From Siphonodentalium dalli (lineage: Eukaryota > Mollusca > Scaphopoda > Gadilida > Siphonodentaliidae): a DNA stretch of 64,000 nt. The position numbers were made by a program, and so were the translations under genes. Numbering within the stretch: the first letter of the stretch is position 1; the number at the start of each line of letters is the position of its first letter. Positions 20,678 to 32,915 of the stretch are shown in pieces. Where the stretch lies: assembly GCA_032622095.1 (NCBI GenBank), contig CP136066.1:170448664-170512663 (forward strand). The letters run 5' to 3'. Below the pieces are notes generated by a model. The model was not told the origin of the DNA and made no database searches. It saw only the letters and a program-made list of their open reading frames with translations.

Positions 20678-22956
20678 AAAAAATGCTGTGAGTCTTGACT
20701 TCTATCCACTTCATCAACTGCATCTTCTGTTTCATTAATGTTATTTGATGTATTTCTGATACAAGTTTTCTCCATTATAACAGTCTTCAGAGGGTGCTGT
20801 GGGTTGTGACTTCTATTTGTTTCCACATCAGCAATAACTGAAGGTAGATGACTGATTTTATTTGTATCCACATTAGCAATGACTGATGACTGATGAATAG
20901 TTTTATTTGTATCCACATCAGCAATAACTGAAGACTGATGACTGGTTGACTGATTTGGTATTTCTTCTTGTGATCTGTAGATATCAGGTTGAGTTTCAGA
21001 ACTACCGGTACTTGTACCGGTATATGTTTGCTGTAATTTGGTGTCCATACCCCTTTGAGATATCTCTATCCCGTTATCTTCGAAGCATCGATCCCTTCTT
21101 CTTGTGCTGTCCGACTTATTTGTTTCATTATCAACATAATTATTCATGTAGTCATTTCGGGTATTTCGCCATGAATTTTGGACAAATCTCTTTCTCCGAT
21201 TCTGAATTTGTTCCCTTCCATTCAATACTGGGTGCAGTAGCATGTTTCTGTAAGGACCGTTGACAGCATTGTTGACATAATGTGGATTACATGTACTCAC
21301 ATTTGGATGATACAGATGTTGGCCTTCATAAGAACTTGGAGGTGGATTATTTATACCGGTATGTGTATGAAATAGTTGCTGGCTTTCAGATGAAATTGGT
21401 GGTGATACATGTTGGTTTGTTAATATGGAGTTTTTCATTGTCTGGATCTCCTGTTCTTGAATTTTAGATTGAATCTTCATTATGCTTACTTCCATCTCGA
21501 TGTTCTTCCTTTTCAGCATTTCAAATTCCAGATTACAAGGATGTTGAGACTCCCAGTTACATGTATTATACAAGTTTTGCTTGTTACCTGTATAACCTAG
21601 AGGTATAAATCCAGGTGGAGGTGTTACTGTGTTAAATGCAGGTCTGTCAATTCTTACTTGCTTTTCAGTGGTATCAGGAATTGCAGCCACCTTCATCCTC
21701 AATATTCGGTTGGAGTTGTTGAGTTCTTCAATTTTGTTCTCAAGTTTTGAAATTTCAGATCGAGCAAGGGTTAGTTGATGAGATTGTTCACAAAGTTCTT
21801 GTTCTCGTAACTGGATCTTCTTTTCTTTCAATGCCAATTTTCGTTCTCTCGATTTCAAATCCTTCAGAGCAACTGTACTAGTAACCTGATCCTGTTCTTT
21901 GCTACCGGAAGTTCTCTCCAGAGTATTACATCTATCTTCATCATCATGCTGACTGTCACAAACGTCTTTGATGTTTGTTTGCGATGATAGATTACATGTT
22001 GCTGAATCTGACACATGCTGTATGTCATAAACTCCATTTAGAGAAGTTACCATTGATGTTTGTGATGCATCTTCTAATGTTGAGATATTCATTATGACAT
22101 TTACATCAGGACCACTTCTTAGTTGTCTATCAATGCCTGTGACAGTTGGACCTGAAAATCTGGAAGAGGAACAAGATGGTGCAGCTGGTACTTTCATTTG
22201 ATCGTCTAAAGTGGAACACCCAGGACATACATAGTTATAGTCCGGAACAGATTCAATTTGTTCAATTGTTGCAACTGAGAGCTGCAGACATTGGTAATGC
22301 ATCCAATTTGAGCACTGTGGACACAATACAGCATCTTCTTCAGCCGGATTCAAGCACAAATCACAAACAACATCTATGACTTCTGATCCTGCAATAGACG
22401 CTAAGGTTTCACTTTCGACTGAGTATTGTTGACTGTCAGCAGTCTCTTCACTTTTACCAAACACACGCCTATCAATAAGATGCTTACTCCTTGAATCAGA
22501 TGTTATGTTATCTCGAAATTTCTTTTGTGAAGATTGAGACAGGATATCTTTAAACATGTCATCTATTTCTTCAATCTGGGTCAACTCGAACATACTGTAT
22601 TGTATCAGCGGCAAGTGCTCTTGGTAGAATAAAGAATGAGCCTGTACACCATTAACGAGCACTGAAGAATTTGTATCATAAATGTTCATGGTATATTTCA
22701 GTCTAGAGTTCTCTTCACCTTTTTTCGACTTATTATACACACGTAGCTGATGGTCAACTTTGATCCCCTGTTCATCCACTCCATGAGATGGTTTTACTTC
22801 GTATCTTTCAACTGAACTCAGCACCTCCTTTGAAGCATTCTTGAAAGCTTGCCATAAAGACGAGCTGAGTTGGAGATAATATTGCATACCTGGCTTGACT
22901 ATTGTCGGATGACGCAAGACAGGGCGACGATGTATTAGTATGTGTATCAAGCACAT
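20617..22956 (-). CDS. LINE ORF1: PHD finger plus coiled coil
   Basis: 779 residues. A region around residues 86-103 (KYTMNIYDTNSSVLVNG) resembles a segment seen in ORF1s of this LINE group. A PHD zinc finger spans about residues 198-247: CDLC, then CPQCSNWMHYQC, then CPGC, with Cys4-His-Cys3 spacing. A charged coiled coil follows at about residues 375-440 (ERKLALKEKKIQLREQEL). The C-terminal third is polar and low-complexity, with three repeats of (S)SVIA(D/N)V(D/E)TN. ORF1 proteins of CR1/L2-type LINEs bind the element's RNA and act in its ribonucleoprotein. The reading frame is open throughout, so it is intact as far as I can see. The first ATG (22954-22956) follows the 5' repeats directly. 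Confidence 0.88.
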   Translation of the reverse strand: MCLIHILIHRRPVLRHPTIVKPGMQYYLQLSSSLWQAFKNASKEVLSSVERYEVKPSHGVDEQGIKVDHQLRVYNKSKKGEENSRLKYTMNIYDTNSSVLVNGVQAHSLFYQEHLPLIQYSMFELTQIEEIDDMFKDILSQSSQKKFRDNITSDSRSKHLIDRRVFGKSEETADSQQYSVESETLASIAGSEVIDVVCDLCLNPAEEDAVLCPQCSNWMHYQCLQLSVATIEQIESVPDYNYVCPGCSTLDDQMKVPAAPSCSSSRFSGPTVTGIDRQLRSGPDVNVIMNISTLEDASQTSMVTSLNGVYDIQHVSDSATCNLSSQTNIKDVCDSQHDDEDRCNTLERTSGSKEQDQVTSTVALKDLKSRERKLALKEKKIQLREQELCEQSHQLTLARSEISKLENKIEELNNSNRILRMKVAAIPDTTEKQVRIDRPAFNTVTPPPGFIPLGYTGNKQNLYNTCNWESQHPCNLEFEMLKRKNIEMEVSIMKIQSKIQEQEIQTMKNSILTNQHVSPPISSESQQLFHTHTGINNPPPSSYEGQHLYHPNVSTCNPHYVNNAVNGPYRNMLLHPVLNGREQIQNRRKRFVQNSWRNTRNDYMNNYVDNETNKSDSTRRRDRCFEDNGIEISQRGMDTKLQQTYTGTSTGSSETQPDIYRSQEEIPNQSTSHQSSVIADVDTNKTIHQSSVIANVDTNKISHLPSVIADVETNRSHNPQHPLKTVIMEKTCIRNTSNNINETEDAVDEVDRSQDSQHFLCGGRASEVTWRHLQSAMSM

Positions 22957-22964
22957 AATTAATA

Positions 22965-23100
22965 TGTTTATAGTGCGGTGCCTTCTTTACTCTTATTTTG
23001 CACTCTTATATATTTATAGTGCTGTACCTTCTTGGCACTTATTTTGCACTGGTATATGTTTATAGTGCTGTGCCTTCTTGACACTTATTTTGCACTCGAG
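22965..23100 (-). repeat. Three ~46-bp tandem repeats at the LINE 5' end
   Basis: The unit TTTATAGTGC(T/G)GT(A/G)CCTTCTT followed by (A)CTTATTTTGCACT occurs three times just upstream (minus strand) of the ORF1 ATG. The position is that of a 5' UTR, where some LINEs carry promoter repeats. Confidence 0.7.
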
Positions 23101-23322
23101 ATCAGTTTTCTCGGCGCATTTACCCACATATAAGTGGGAGTTATGCGACTTTGCAACTTGTTTATTATTGCCTTATATGGTAGAAATAAAGAGCGTTTCA
23201 TATTACCATTCAATTTTTTTATTTGCTTTGATTTGGAAAACTGATTAAATTTACAAAGAGCGTTTCTTATTTGATTTGAAAACAAATGTCTGATATGGTA
23301 GAATAAAGAGCGTTTTGTATCA

Positions 23323-23870
23323 TCATTGAGTAAAATTGATTATTGTTACGTTGTTCATGCTTTCACCATTATTGTTCGTCCACAGGCGAGGAATAACAGA
23401 TTGGTAACTTAGTCTGGGAAGAAACACTTTTGCCTTCAATTTTGGAAATAGCGTCTTTGTCAAATATGTGCTAGTGCTGTAAAGATGTAGAAAATCAGTT
23501 TCTATTTCGTCATAAGTCTCTCTGTCATCTATCGTCATCAGTCCTTTGTGCCAAAAATTTTATTGGTAATTTTGTTAACTGTCTTGTCATTTTCTGTCTT
23601 TCCTAAATTATGTCTGGCATTTTTCATTAAATGCAAAGTGCACAACGTGTGTCCCGCTGTTGGGAAACATGCCTTCATCGCATTAACCAGATCGAACAGT
23701 CTCATCGTCCGTTCCAAATACAATTTTGTTCGTCGTTACGTCCGTCAGTTTGCTGTTAAGAAAAGATAAGAAACGATGGTATGTTTGTGTGGTGACATCC
23801 CAATGCATAAAAACAGGTCCTACTAAAATTGGAGGATTTTGAGTGCCATTTTTTCACCAAATTGGGATTT
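23323..23870 (-). pseudogene. MULE-type transposase remnant
   Basis: Minus-strand frames give, in order, PILVGPVFMHWDVTTQTYH, then MKACFPTAGHTLCTLHLMKN, then RLWTNNNGESMNNV. This order and spacing are typical of the MULE transposase catalytic domain (an Asp strand, C-x2-H motif, then the WTNN--ESMN helix). At least two frame breaks (about 23538 and 23710) show it is dead. It lies directly upstream of the LINE, which may have inserted into it. No terminal repeats were found. Confidence 0.7.
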
Positions 23871-24259
23871 TTGAAACAAATTGTTAAGAAATTCCTCGGC
23901 ACAAATACCACATGGATATAGTATTGACGTTGAAGACATGTTGTAATTTACATCAGAATAGCAAAATAGAAAATATGAGATCTCTATATTATAGGCATGG
24001 ATATGACACCATCAACTCATTTAACCATCACTCATGTATTGTTTATTCAACCATTTTGGTTTCTATGAAATCTTTCTGCGAAACCTTGCTTGCATATCAC
24101 TGTCAAAACATCCCTGAAATCTTTTCGGTAAGCCAGAGTAATCTGCGATCGCACATCGGTAATTAATCAGCAACAAAGGCTTAATTAATTATCACCTATA
24201 GCTGATGAACCAAGCAATACATGTAAATGACGAAATTCCAAGCTGAAGACAGTGAAGTT

Positions 24260-25251
24260 CAGGTCGGGCACAGGTGCCAAATGAGCTAAATAGCTCATTT
24301 GAGCTCACATAGCTAAATCGAGCTAAATTTTTAATGTGATTTAAGTCCATTTCCTCAGTTCAACGCATGCATAAAATTATCGCATTGCGAATTTACATTC
24401 ATTAGTTAGACCCCATGTCAAACTTCACAGAACTCCTTCCGTACAAGTAATTAAAACAGCAGTGGCGTGATCAAAGGCAATTTGATTAACACTTTTAGGA
24501 GAATATTAAACTTCTTTTTGAACTTACGAATTGTGTTTATAAAACTGCCGCTTCTGCATATTAATTTACCTGGAAAATATTTCTGAAGGTTAAGGACACA
24601 AGGTTACAATGTCTTGTCCGACTGGATAAACCACGGGCATCGATTTACGATAAATCGTTTGCCGAACATACACTGATCTGCCATTAAGAGAAGAAAAAAT
24701 ACGGAAGCGCGAGTGGTCAGTACATTCATATTTTAATTTTACGCATCGTTTACTGTGTCTTCTATTGTGTCGATATGGTAAAAGCGCGTGGCATTCCATA
24801 TCTTCCAAGTTCCAACCAGTGAAATTCAATTAAAATCATGCTTATAAACACATAGACGGAGCCTGTTTTGAGCAGCCAATCAGAACATTTGTTTCATTTC
24901 ATATTAGGATAAGCTTAGACATAGCGGAGCGAATCTGACACAGCACGATTTGCCGACTGAAAAGTCAATTTAAAACTATTTTCTCTCATGAATTTTAATG
25001 AAAACATATGGATAAATTCTTAAGCAAATGTCACGTAAAAGATATCAAGACTGTTGTGAGTAGATGAGCGCACGATGTATTTGTGAAGCTCAATACTAGG
25101 TTGGTCCAGTAGGAATAAATTCGCAATGCGATAATTTGATGCACGCGTTGAACTGAGGAAATGGACTTAAATCACATTAAAAAATTAGCTCGATTTAGCT
25201 ATGTGAGCTCAAATGAGCTATTTAGCTCATTTGGCATCTGTGCCTGACCTG
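24260..25251. mobile_element. CAGGTC-tipped TIR element with 5-bp target duplication
   Basis: Inverted arms of about 140 bp start CAGGTC(G/A)GGCACAG and include TAGCTCATTTGAGCTCACAT. AAGTT flanks both ends (24255-24259, 25252-25256). A 79-codon minus-strand ORF inside (24590-24829) is unrecognised. Confidence 0.8.
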
Positions 25252-25865
25252 AAGTTTTCGCGATAGCCGCACTGTTTTCTAGTTTTACTCTAGTGATCCG
25301 AATAACCGTACCCGTACGATTGTTAATTTTGGAGAAAAAATCCACCCCCTACGATTCTTATTCAAGCCCCTACGATTATTTAATTTTGATCACCCATACT
25401 CCATGAATGATCGCATTATTCGTAGTTTTTAATCAAATGGCATGCATGAAACGGAATACGTTCAAAGAATTCGCGCAACCGTCTGGCATCGCAATATAAT
25501 CAATGATTTGATCCATGGGAAGTAACTCCATCCTCGCACGTGTCGCTATTTTGCAATTCGTGCGACCCTATTGCAATAGACAGACCCCCTCTGCGGGTAT
25601 TGTTTATCGATCAGTGAGGCGAACAAAGGTGACAACGCGTTATGTCTGTGTTTTTTTTTACAATTGACGCGTTATTAACTAAGAAGTTAATCAACGTCTG
25701 GGGCTCACGTTTGAAAGTTTCTTTAATTAGAACACAATTGAGTAGTTGGTGGACCGATTCCGACCAAAGAATTTTTTTTTCGTATAAAAGTGTTGACGCA
25801 GTGTTCTCCGTTCAAATCAATGACATTGAATAGGTTCTGCAAGAACCAGACGTTGTCCGTGCTGG
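25252..25865. other. Spacer without recognised element
   Basis: Contains CCCCTACGATT-type repeats near 25340-25375. I see no coding exon on either strand. Confidence 0.4.
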
Positions 25866-26674
25866 GTCGATTAATCGTACCTAATAACTTCAGTGGAAGA
25901 TTTCCGTAATATGGCCTATTGGCTGGGGGCTGGTTAAATGCACTGTCGCTGATTGTGGCATCGGCTGATGTAATTTTTTACATTAATAAAGTGCATCATA
26001 AACCACTGTTAATGACCAATGAAGTTTATGAACACAATGTATTGAATACCACCACAGTTCTCGGCGATGTTATGATTATAATATTTGAACGAACGAACGT
26101 TGCGATTGATTTCAGTTATGAATAGCCAAACATACAAACAATATAAAAGTAGGAAAGTTAGAAACTATAAGTTTCACCAAACATCCAGTGCGTGGTTAAC
26201 AATCACAAACGTGTGCTCCCACCCGCAAATTACAGGACTTAGAACAAGTTAAGTATGATACACGATAACCTGTATTAGTAACATCTAAGGTGACAGTCGG
26301 CACATTTCAAAGCCATAGTGCCACCTGTCAAGTTTAAATTTATATACAACGACGTCGCCATAAGTTCAAAGCTGCAGTGCCACCGATTTGTAGAATATAC
26401 AATGGGCCGAAGAGTAACCATGTCGCATCATCAAATGAACTGCCGAGTGTTTGCAACATAAGTTAGTAGTACTCATGTTGTCGGAATCTCTTTGATTAAA
26501 TTGATGTTGTTAACCCTTCGGTTGTAGATTAAACTGTGTAAAAGAAACACCGTATTCAATAATACCCTGCATTTTCCGACGTCTGAAATAAATAACGCAG
26601 ATTAATCGACTATGGCAATGGTAATCGATTATCGGCTTTATCAACGGTTCATCGATTATACGATTAATCGTGGC
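25866..26674. mobile_element. Truncated copy of an hAT element (left end missing)
   Basis: It aligns with 41740-42960 (shared TCAGTGGAAG, AAAGTGCATCATAAACCACT, and the ATCGATTATACGATTAATCG right end followed by GGCACCCCTA). The left TIR is replaced by unrelated sequence. Confidence 0.75.
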
Positions 26675-26683
26675 ACCCCTACT

Positions 26684-27940
26684 GTGTACCCTTCAGCACT
26701 TTTTTTGGTGAGAGTGACCCCTTCACTACAGCCTTGCTATGTCATCAAAACTCAAATAAAATCATGTCGTGTTGCATTATTATGGTTTATTTATTAATTA
26801 TACACTACACAACATGCTTTAAGTGTCATTTTCGCTTTAGTTTTTTTCAGCTTGGTTCTGCTTGGTATTTCGACGTTCCGACTTTTTGAGATTCGAACTT
26901 CGATCAAATATATATATCCCCCGTTATATACCTGTTTCAAAACATGTCGAGAATTTTCCAATAGCTATATCAACTTCCAGCTGTGGAAGGAAGTCGTGTG
27001 ACATTTTTAGGAAACAAATTTAGTAATAATACAGGCAGATATGGGTTATTGTTTCAACGATCATTCGCCGCAATTTTAGTCACGTCTTCTTATGGGCGCA
27101 GCCATTTTAATTACTTGAAAATTTTAAACCGGATCCGGATTGTATGGTCTTATTTGAGGTAAACTATTTCCTAATAAACTGAGGGTGTCTATATGATGTG
27201 TCTAAATAAAGGTCAATATACCAATATGTTATCGATATATATCTCAGAAGATTCTCACAACCAAGTTTATTCTTCTCGAATAGTGCACTCGTCCACAATA
27301 ATCTAGGTCAAATTCCAGGTTTTTAGTTTACTGTGTTGGTGGTTTGGGCTGAACGGCGGAAATACCACCGTGAATTTCAAGTGGGTATTCTCAAATTATT
27401 ATTAGCTTTAAACTGAAAAATTATTTAAGTAGCATGTCAATAATTTCACGAGTGATATATTATTCATTTTAATATACCAGCAACATGGATTGTCGGTCGA
27501 TGTCTGAATTAAACCACGCACACGGTGCCACAGCCTTCCCTTTGTCTGCACAGTGGTATGGCCACCAGGCCACCGCCATTTTAGGCTGTTTTTCTAAATT
27601 AGGTCATGGCATTAATCGATTCTTTCCTGTAATTTCTTAGTTCTACTTAGATCTGTGGAATATTGTTCCATTAAAGAAATTAAATAGATTATTATATGGG
27701 ATCATCCTACATGTACCATAACAATGTAATCTGCCGGTACATCAACCCCAGGAATGTACCACTTCAAGTTCAGTGGTCATACAATATTAAAAGGGGTTCA
27801 TTATGGGGGGTGGGTGCATCTATCTGCATAATTTCTAATATAATCTTGCCACTACATCTGAAGGGTCCGATGTTGTACCACTACACACAAAATGACTCGT
27901 TTCTACATGTTTATTGTCATGTGACATGAAGTTGTTTTAT
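26684..27940. other. Spacer without recognised element
   Basis: AT-rich DNA. I looked for a TTC27 first exon or a promoter here and saw none convincing. Confidence 0.4.
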
Positions 27941-28356
27941 CAGGTCAGGGAGAACCCAAAGTCGATGTACTAAACCTTGATTTGTGTGAAAAAACCTCGA
28001 TTGAGGTTCTTCGAGACCATGTGACCACTGGTGATATAGTGTGGAGTATTTCATCTTACACCTATGGGAGGCCAAATTCACATTTAATAATTAATTGTGC
28101 TTGATTGCGCTTAAGCACAATTAATTATTAAATGTGAATTTGGCCTCCCATAGGTGTAAGATGAAATACTCCACACTATATCACTTACACTATATTACTT
28201 CTATTAGTATCATATTTGGTTTAGAGTGTTTCCCCTTACATGTATATCATGGGTGTATGTTTTTGACCAGTGATCACATGGTCTCGAAGAACCTCGATCA
28301 AGGTTTTTCACACAAATCAAGGTTTAGTACATCGATTTTGGGTTCTCCCTGACCTG
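27941..28356. mobile_element. Palindromic CAGGTC-tipped element with 5-bp target duplication
   Basis: Tips CAGGTCAGGGAGAACCCAAA and complement. The inner arms meet near 28105 around AATTAATTGTGCTTGATTGC. TTTAT flanks both ends (27936-27940, 28357-28361). Confidence 0.8.
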
Positions 28357-28362
28357 TTTATA

Positions 28363-28982
28363 CCGAAAAGAGATGTCACCACCACTACTTATTAATATAA
28401 TTGACAAGTAGGGAAAGCTACTGAGCCCACCCATGATGACCCACCTCCCATCAAACCATGTCACCGCTCGTTTCGTGTTCAATTGCATCAATAAAAACAT
28501 TAATTTCAGAAAAGTACCACATCCTAGTAATAAAACATATATTTCTTTTCATGTTTACCGTAAGTGCAGTAGAAAATTATCACTTTATAATTACTTTTAA
28601 CGTATACAACTTCCCAAACAACAGCGGCTCGCTGATTCCACGAGTCGCCATCCGAGAGTCAAGCATTTGAAATTATCTGCCCTTGACTCTCGGATGGCGA
28701 CTCGTGGAATCAGCAGCCCATAGTTGTTTTCGGATGTTGTATACAATAAAAGTAATTATAAAGTGATAATTTTCTACTGCACTTACGGTAAACATGAAAA
28801 GAAATATATGTTTTATTACTAGGATGTGGTACTTTTCTGAAATTAATGTTTTATTGATGCAATTGAAAACGAAACGAGCGGTGACATGGTGTGATGGAAG
28901 GTGGGTCATCATGGGTGGGCTCAGTAGCTTTCCCTACTTGTCAATTATATTAATAAGTAGTGGTGGTGACATCTCTTTTCGG
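28363..28982. repeat. 620-bp near-perfect palindrome
   Basis: Arms of about 295 bp (starting CCGAAAAGAGATGTCACCAC) are nearly identical around a loop of about 25 bp at 28658-28682. It starts two bases after the target duplication of the preceding element. Confidence 0.9.
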
Positions 28983-31004
28983 GTTTTTTGACAAGTTTCC
29001 AACAACTGTGCTTCAATCTTTACCATTATGAAGGAGTTCAAACTTTTGATAGTCAGATTGGAATGACTCTAAAAATAAAATCAGGGAATCAATCAATCAA
29101 TTAAGATTTTTGGGTACTACATGTATTGTAGTATGATGTACATGGATCGCATTTTGTTTTCCATTGAACAAGGCAAAACAAAGTTTAAATATATATTTGC
29201 ACACTATAAAATGGTGATCTCGGATAATTATGTCGCCTAAATATATTCAGTAATATCACATCAGTGAATTAGAAGAAAGTATGTACTGATAGTATTTTAT
29301 AATATTTGAGGTCCACTCGATTCGCGTTCTGTTATTGCGTACCAGTATACAAAACATGGAATATCACCAACACGGAAACGGAATTTGGGTTTACGCAGCC
29401 ATAGTATGTGCTTGGTTAGTTTAGAGTTACATCCCATTGAGTGCCCGTTATTTAGTAAAGGTAATATCATAGATGAAGGTAATATTTTACTAAATAACGG
29501 GAATATTAGAGTTATATTTCTTTGAAAAACTCAAAACATTGGGCGACGACGGGAAGTCGATTCGTCGAATGATATTGCACTTTGTACAATGCCATGGGCA
29601 TTGGTTGTCAACTACATGTACGAAAGTCAAACTACACGCGCGCCAGACAACACGCCTGTAATAAACTTTCACGCGCCAGGACAACAAATGCGCACACCAA
29701 TTGCGCGCTGGCAACTGGCTAGGTGACGTACAGTGTTAGTGTAGTTTCCAGTAATTATTTGGGGACACCTGTTTTATATGCCAAAGTCATATCCGAAGGC
29801 CGCAGCCCTAAGTTGGGGAGGGTATGGGAAGGGTGGCCTCCCCTGGAACTACATACTGCCATAAAATGACAATTTGTCGCTTTATTTTCTTATTTAGTGT
29901 TAGTTGTGTTTGTTTTCTAGTAGTATAAATGGTCAAAAACAAATTATCTGAGTATTGTTTTCTTCTTTCCAACTTTTTTTGGGCGCCTGGAGTTTGGGCG
30001 CCCATACCTGTTACAGGTACAAAAACTGGCCTGGAAACTACCCTGGTGACGTAGGTCGGTCCCTGAGTATACATGTAGTTGTGATATATACATGTATGTG
30101 TACCGTATACGGTACCTTGTACATGTACTTCAGAAGGGGTGGAACTGCATGGTTTTGCCTTGTTTATCCGTTGCCCTCAGATTATTTTCTTACTTTAACA
30201 TGTACCAGTAGAAGCCAGATATGGGACATGTATTCTCATTTTGTTATTCAATATGACTACATGTACATGTCTGGGACTCAGAAAATTTATCATTGGTGAC
30301 AATGAAGGTTTTTTTTCTGTGATAGAAGCATTAGAGTTCGTAATTTTTGTAAGGTTTTTTGAAAATTACCTACATGTACCGGTAGTTTTTCCCCCTCCAC
30401 CTCAACATATAATGGGCAGTTACTCTGATTTCATTGTTTGATATGACTAAGCAACTCAGAACAATCATTGGTGATAAGGAATCATGTATTTTCTGGGAAA
30501 TAGGCAATAACTTAAGTTCGGAGAATGCCCAGGGGGAAAGATAAACTGTTACAACGGTACTACTAGTATACATGTATACTTGTGCACGTGTACAAGTGTC
30601 TAATAAATATTATTCCATCTCAAAAAATTCAATTTCTTCATTTGGAAAACAGGTGTTTCCAAAAAATATTATACCCGGTATGGTACTCTCAATAGATTTG
30701 CAGGGCAGAATATAAGAACAGGGTGGAAATTAAAATTATTGTAATACATGTAATAGTGGAAGGCGGAATACTAGTAGAAGCACAGGGTTGAAGTTGGGTA
30801 TCAATTCTCACAGAAAAGGCAATAATTATTTAAATGTTCATGGTTTTGATACCTGGTAACTAAATCATGATGTTCAGACCACAGAAAATTAAATGTCTGG
30901 TTAGGGTTACAGGCCTACCCCACCAGAAGGCTTTGACTCAGAATTTGATAAATCAGCCAATTCTAAAACATTTGAAATTGTTTATTATTCATCGTATAAA
31001 TAAC
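28983..31004. other. Spacer; one short hairpin
   Basis: Holds a small inverted repeat (CCCGTTATTTAGTAAA and complement, 29447-29502) and many TACATGTA motifs. No exon recognised. Confidence 0.45.
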
Positions 31005-31735
31005 TAGTGATGTTCCGATAATGAAAAAGCCCATCGGACCGATAAATGAAGGCACACTCGGCCAATTTTCGATTGCGATGTTTATATTATGTGTTTGTTC
31101 CCATAATGTCCTATATACATGTACCGGTACGCTCATTGCACTCAATATCCCGCTATAGTTTCAAAGATAAATACAATTTATAATACATCAAAGAAATATA
31201 TACCGGTACAAACTGTCGCTGAAATATTTCCGCCGACGTCAGTTGTGCACTGCCCTTGATGTATACCGGTGGTTGTTTTGACAAAGAAATCAAAGGTGCC
31301 AACTCAGAGTAATGTTATGACCGTGTGTGGGACACTTGCACGCAGTGTAAAAGTATTGATTGAATACTTGTAAGTTGAGACGATGTATGGAATGGCGATG
31401 ATTATCAACTAATTGATGGATAAGACATCTACCTGTAATTGCTGTCATATTTGTCTGAGATTTCCCAAATTCCCATTGGTCACACCTTTTGTACTGGGAA
31501 GCTTTTTTACGTGGAGCTAATCGTATTTCATTGCATGCGCTGTAACTTCTACATGTACTGAGAGCAACATCATAACAATGGCGACTCGCGGAGCAAACAA
31601 AAAACACGTGGGACTACTTCACCATATTGTCCCCTACAGACGAAAAGCTAATTATGCCCCTCCTCACAGTCGTTATTGAAGACAGTTCTTCTTGCTACTG
31701 TACTATTAATTGTATGTTTTTCCCCGAACAGTTAA
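31005..31735. mobile_element. hAT-like element (TAGTGATGTTCCG), copy lacking its right end
   Basis: Starts TAGTGATGTTCCGATAATGA and aligns with 40516-41110, including CACTTGCA(C/T)GC and TTATTGAAGACAGTTCT. The similarity is lost by about 31700, next to another TIR element. Confidence 0.75.
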
Positions 31736-31743
31736 GAGGGACA

Positions 31744-32734
31744 TACTCTCTCCTGCCAAATAAACGTGACGTCACGTTTATTTATTTAAAGAAAAATACG
31801 ACAGCATCACGATTATTAGGCGCCATCACGATTATTTAAAGTTCTTGCAAAGTCGCGGAATTTTCAGTCAAAAAGTTAGAAAAAACGTGCAGCTCACTAA
31901 AAAAAATAGAAGTGCACTTGACAAGTTGACAGGAATGTGGGAGAATCTCATTCCTAACAGGATTTAGGCCTCTAGATCATGATGTCCGTGTATAAACAGA
32001 CGGATTATCGCAGTTAATTACAACTCATCAAAGCTTATAATCACACAGTGACAACTAATTATCGTTGGGACGGAACCGACTTCTACTATCAAAACGGGAC
32101 TTAATGCTAAAATCACATCACCAGGCTTATATTATAAAATAATCAGTGAAACTAATCTGAGTGACAACTGATGAACTAATTTAACTTGACGTGGCCGACT
32201 TCTCCAAACAATACTGTTATCGTGACCCAATTATGCGCTATCATGAAGACACAGAAGCTGTGAGTCGTGTGCACACATGCGTGACTGGTTTTGGCTATAA
32301 ATGGAAAGTTACGACACCGCAGTAGCTTCTGTGTGTACACAGGAACATGTATTTAAATCTATGCAATAAAGCAATACAATAACATGTCCGTGTATTCAAA
32401 GCACAGTTTAATTATGAATGCGATGACTTGGCAACAGTTCCACATTATTAACCACAACTTACGTTTTATGTCGGATTTAAGTTTTATGTCGGATTTTAAA
32501 TAGCCGATGTGCGACATAAGAAAGATAACTCTAATTTACATCTCGAGCGAAATATTGATGGATGATGCAACCGATATGCCAAATTAATTAAGGCCTACAT
32601 TCTGCTTCATTTATAGTAGAAATATGGTAAAATGCCATCACTATTATTTGGCACCATCACTATTATTAATAACACCCGAAAATGTGCACCATCACTATTA
32701 TTTGGCCATCACTATTATTAGGCAGGGGAGAGTA
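31744..32734. mobile_element. TIR element with CTCTCYCCTGCC tips
   Basis: TACTCTCTCCTGCCAAAT on the left and its near-complement ending GGCAGGGGAGAGTA on the right; TA may be the target duplication. The subterminal regions carry CATCAC(G/T)ATTATT repeats (31805-31840; 32635-32720). Confidence 0.65.
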
Positions 32735-32915
32735 AATGCTTACTCTTTACACTTGTTTGAAGGTTATCCATGTATACTGCAAGTAAACAGTTGATATACC
32801 ACAATAATATGTTAAGTATTGTCATTGTGGACAAGGAATTTCCTCCCAGGCACTCAGCTACATGTATATGCAGCTCTCTTACAATTATCCTCTCAGTTTA
32901 CATTGTGGTGGCACA

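Larger units (their letters stand above)
17160..23100 (-). mobile_element. Near-complete non-LTR retrotransposon (CR1/L2-like LINE with PHD-finger ORF1)
   Basis: Minus-strand order: three ~46-bp 5' repeats (22965-23100), ORF1 (20617-22956), and ORF2 (20677 down to 17208), which overlaps ORF1 by 61 nt in another frame. ORF2 has an APE-type endonuclease and a reverse transcriptase. A single frameshift near 18144 splits the C-terminus. The long intact ORFs mark it as young. The exact 3' end is unclear because an inverted structure begins there. Confidence 0.9.

Noticed and set aside
17432-22379. Plus-strand ORFs across the LINE
   Set aside because: They are antisense shadows of the LINE ORFs.
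24590-24829. 79-residue minus-strand ORF as a host gene
   Set aside because: It lies wholly inside the CAGGTC-tipped element and shows no domain or splice context.
31579-31675. Plus-strand MATRGANKKHVGLLHHIVPY as a first exon
   Set aside because: It lies in an hAT-like element whose other copy (40516-41605) does not preserve the frame.
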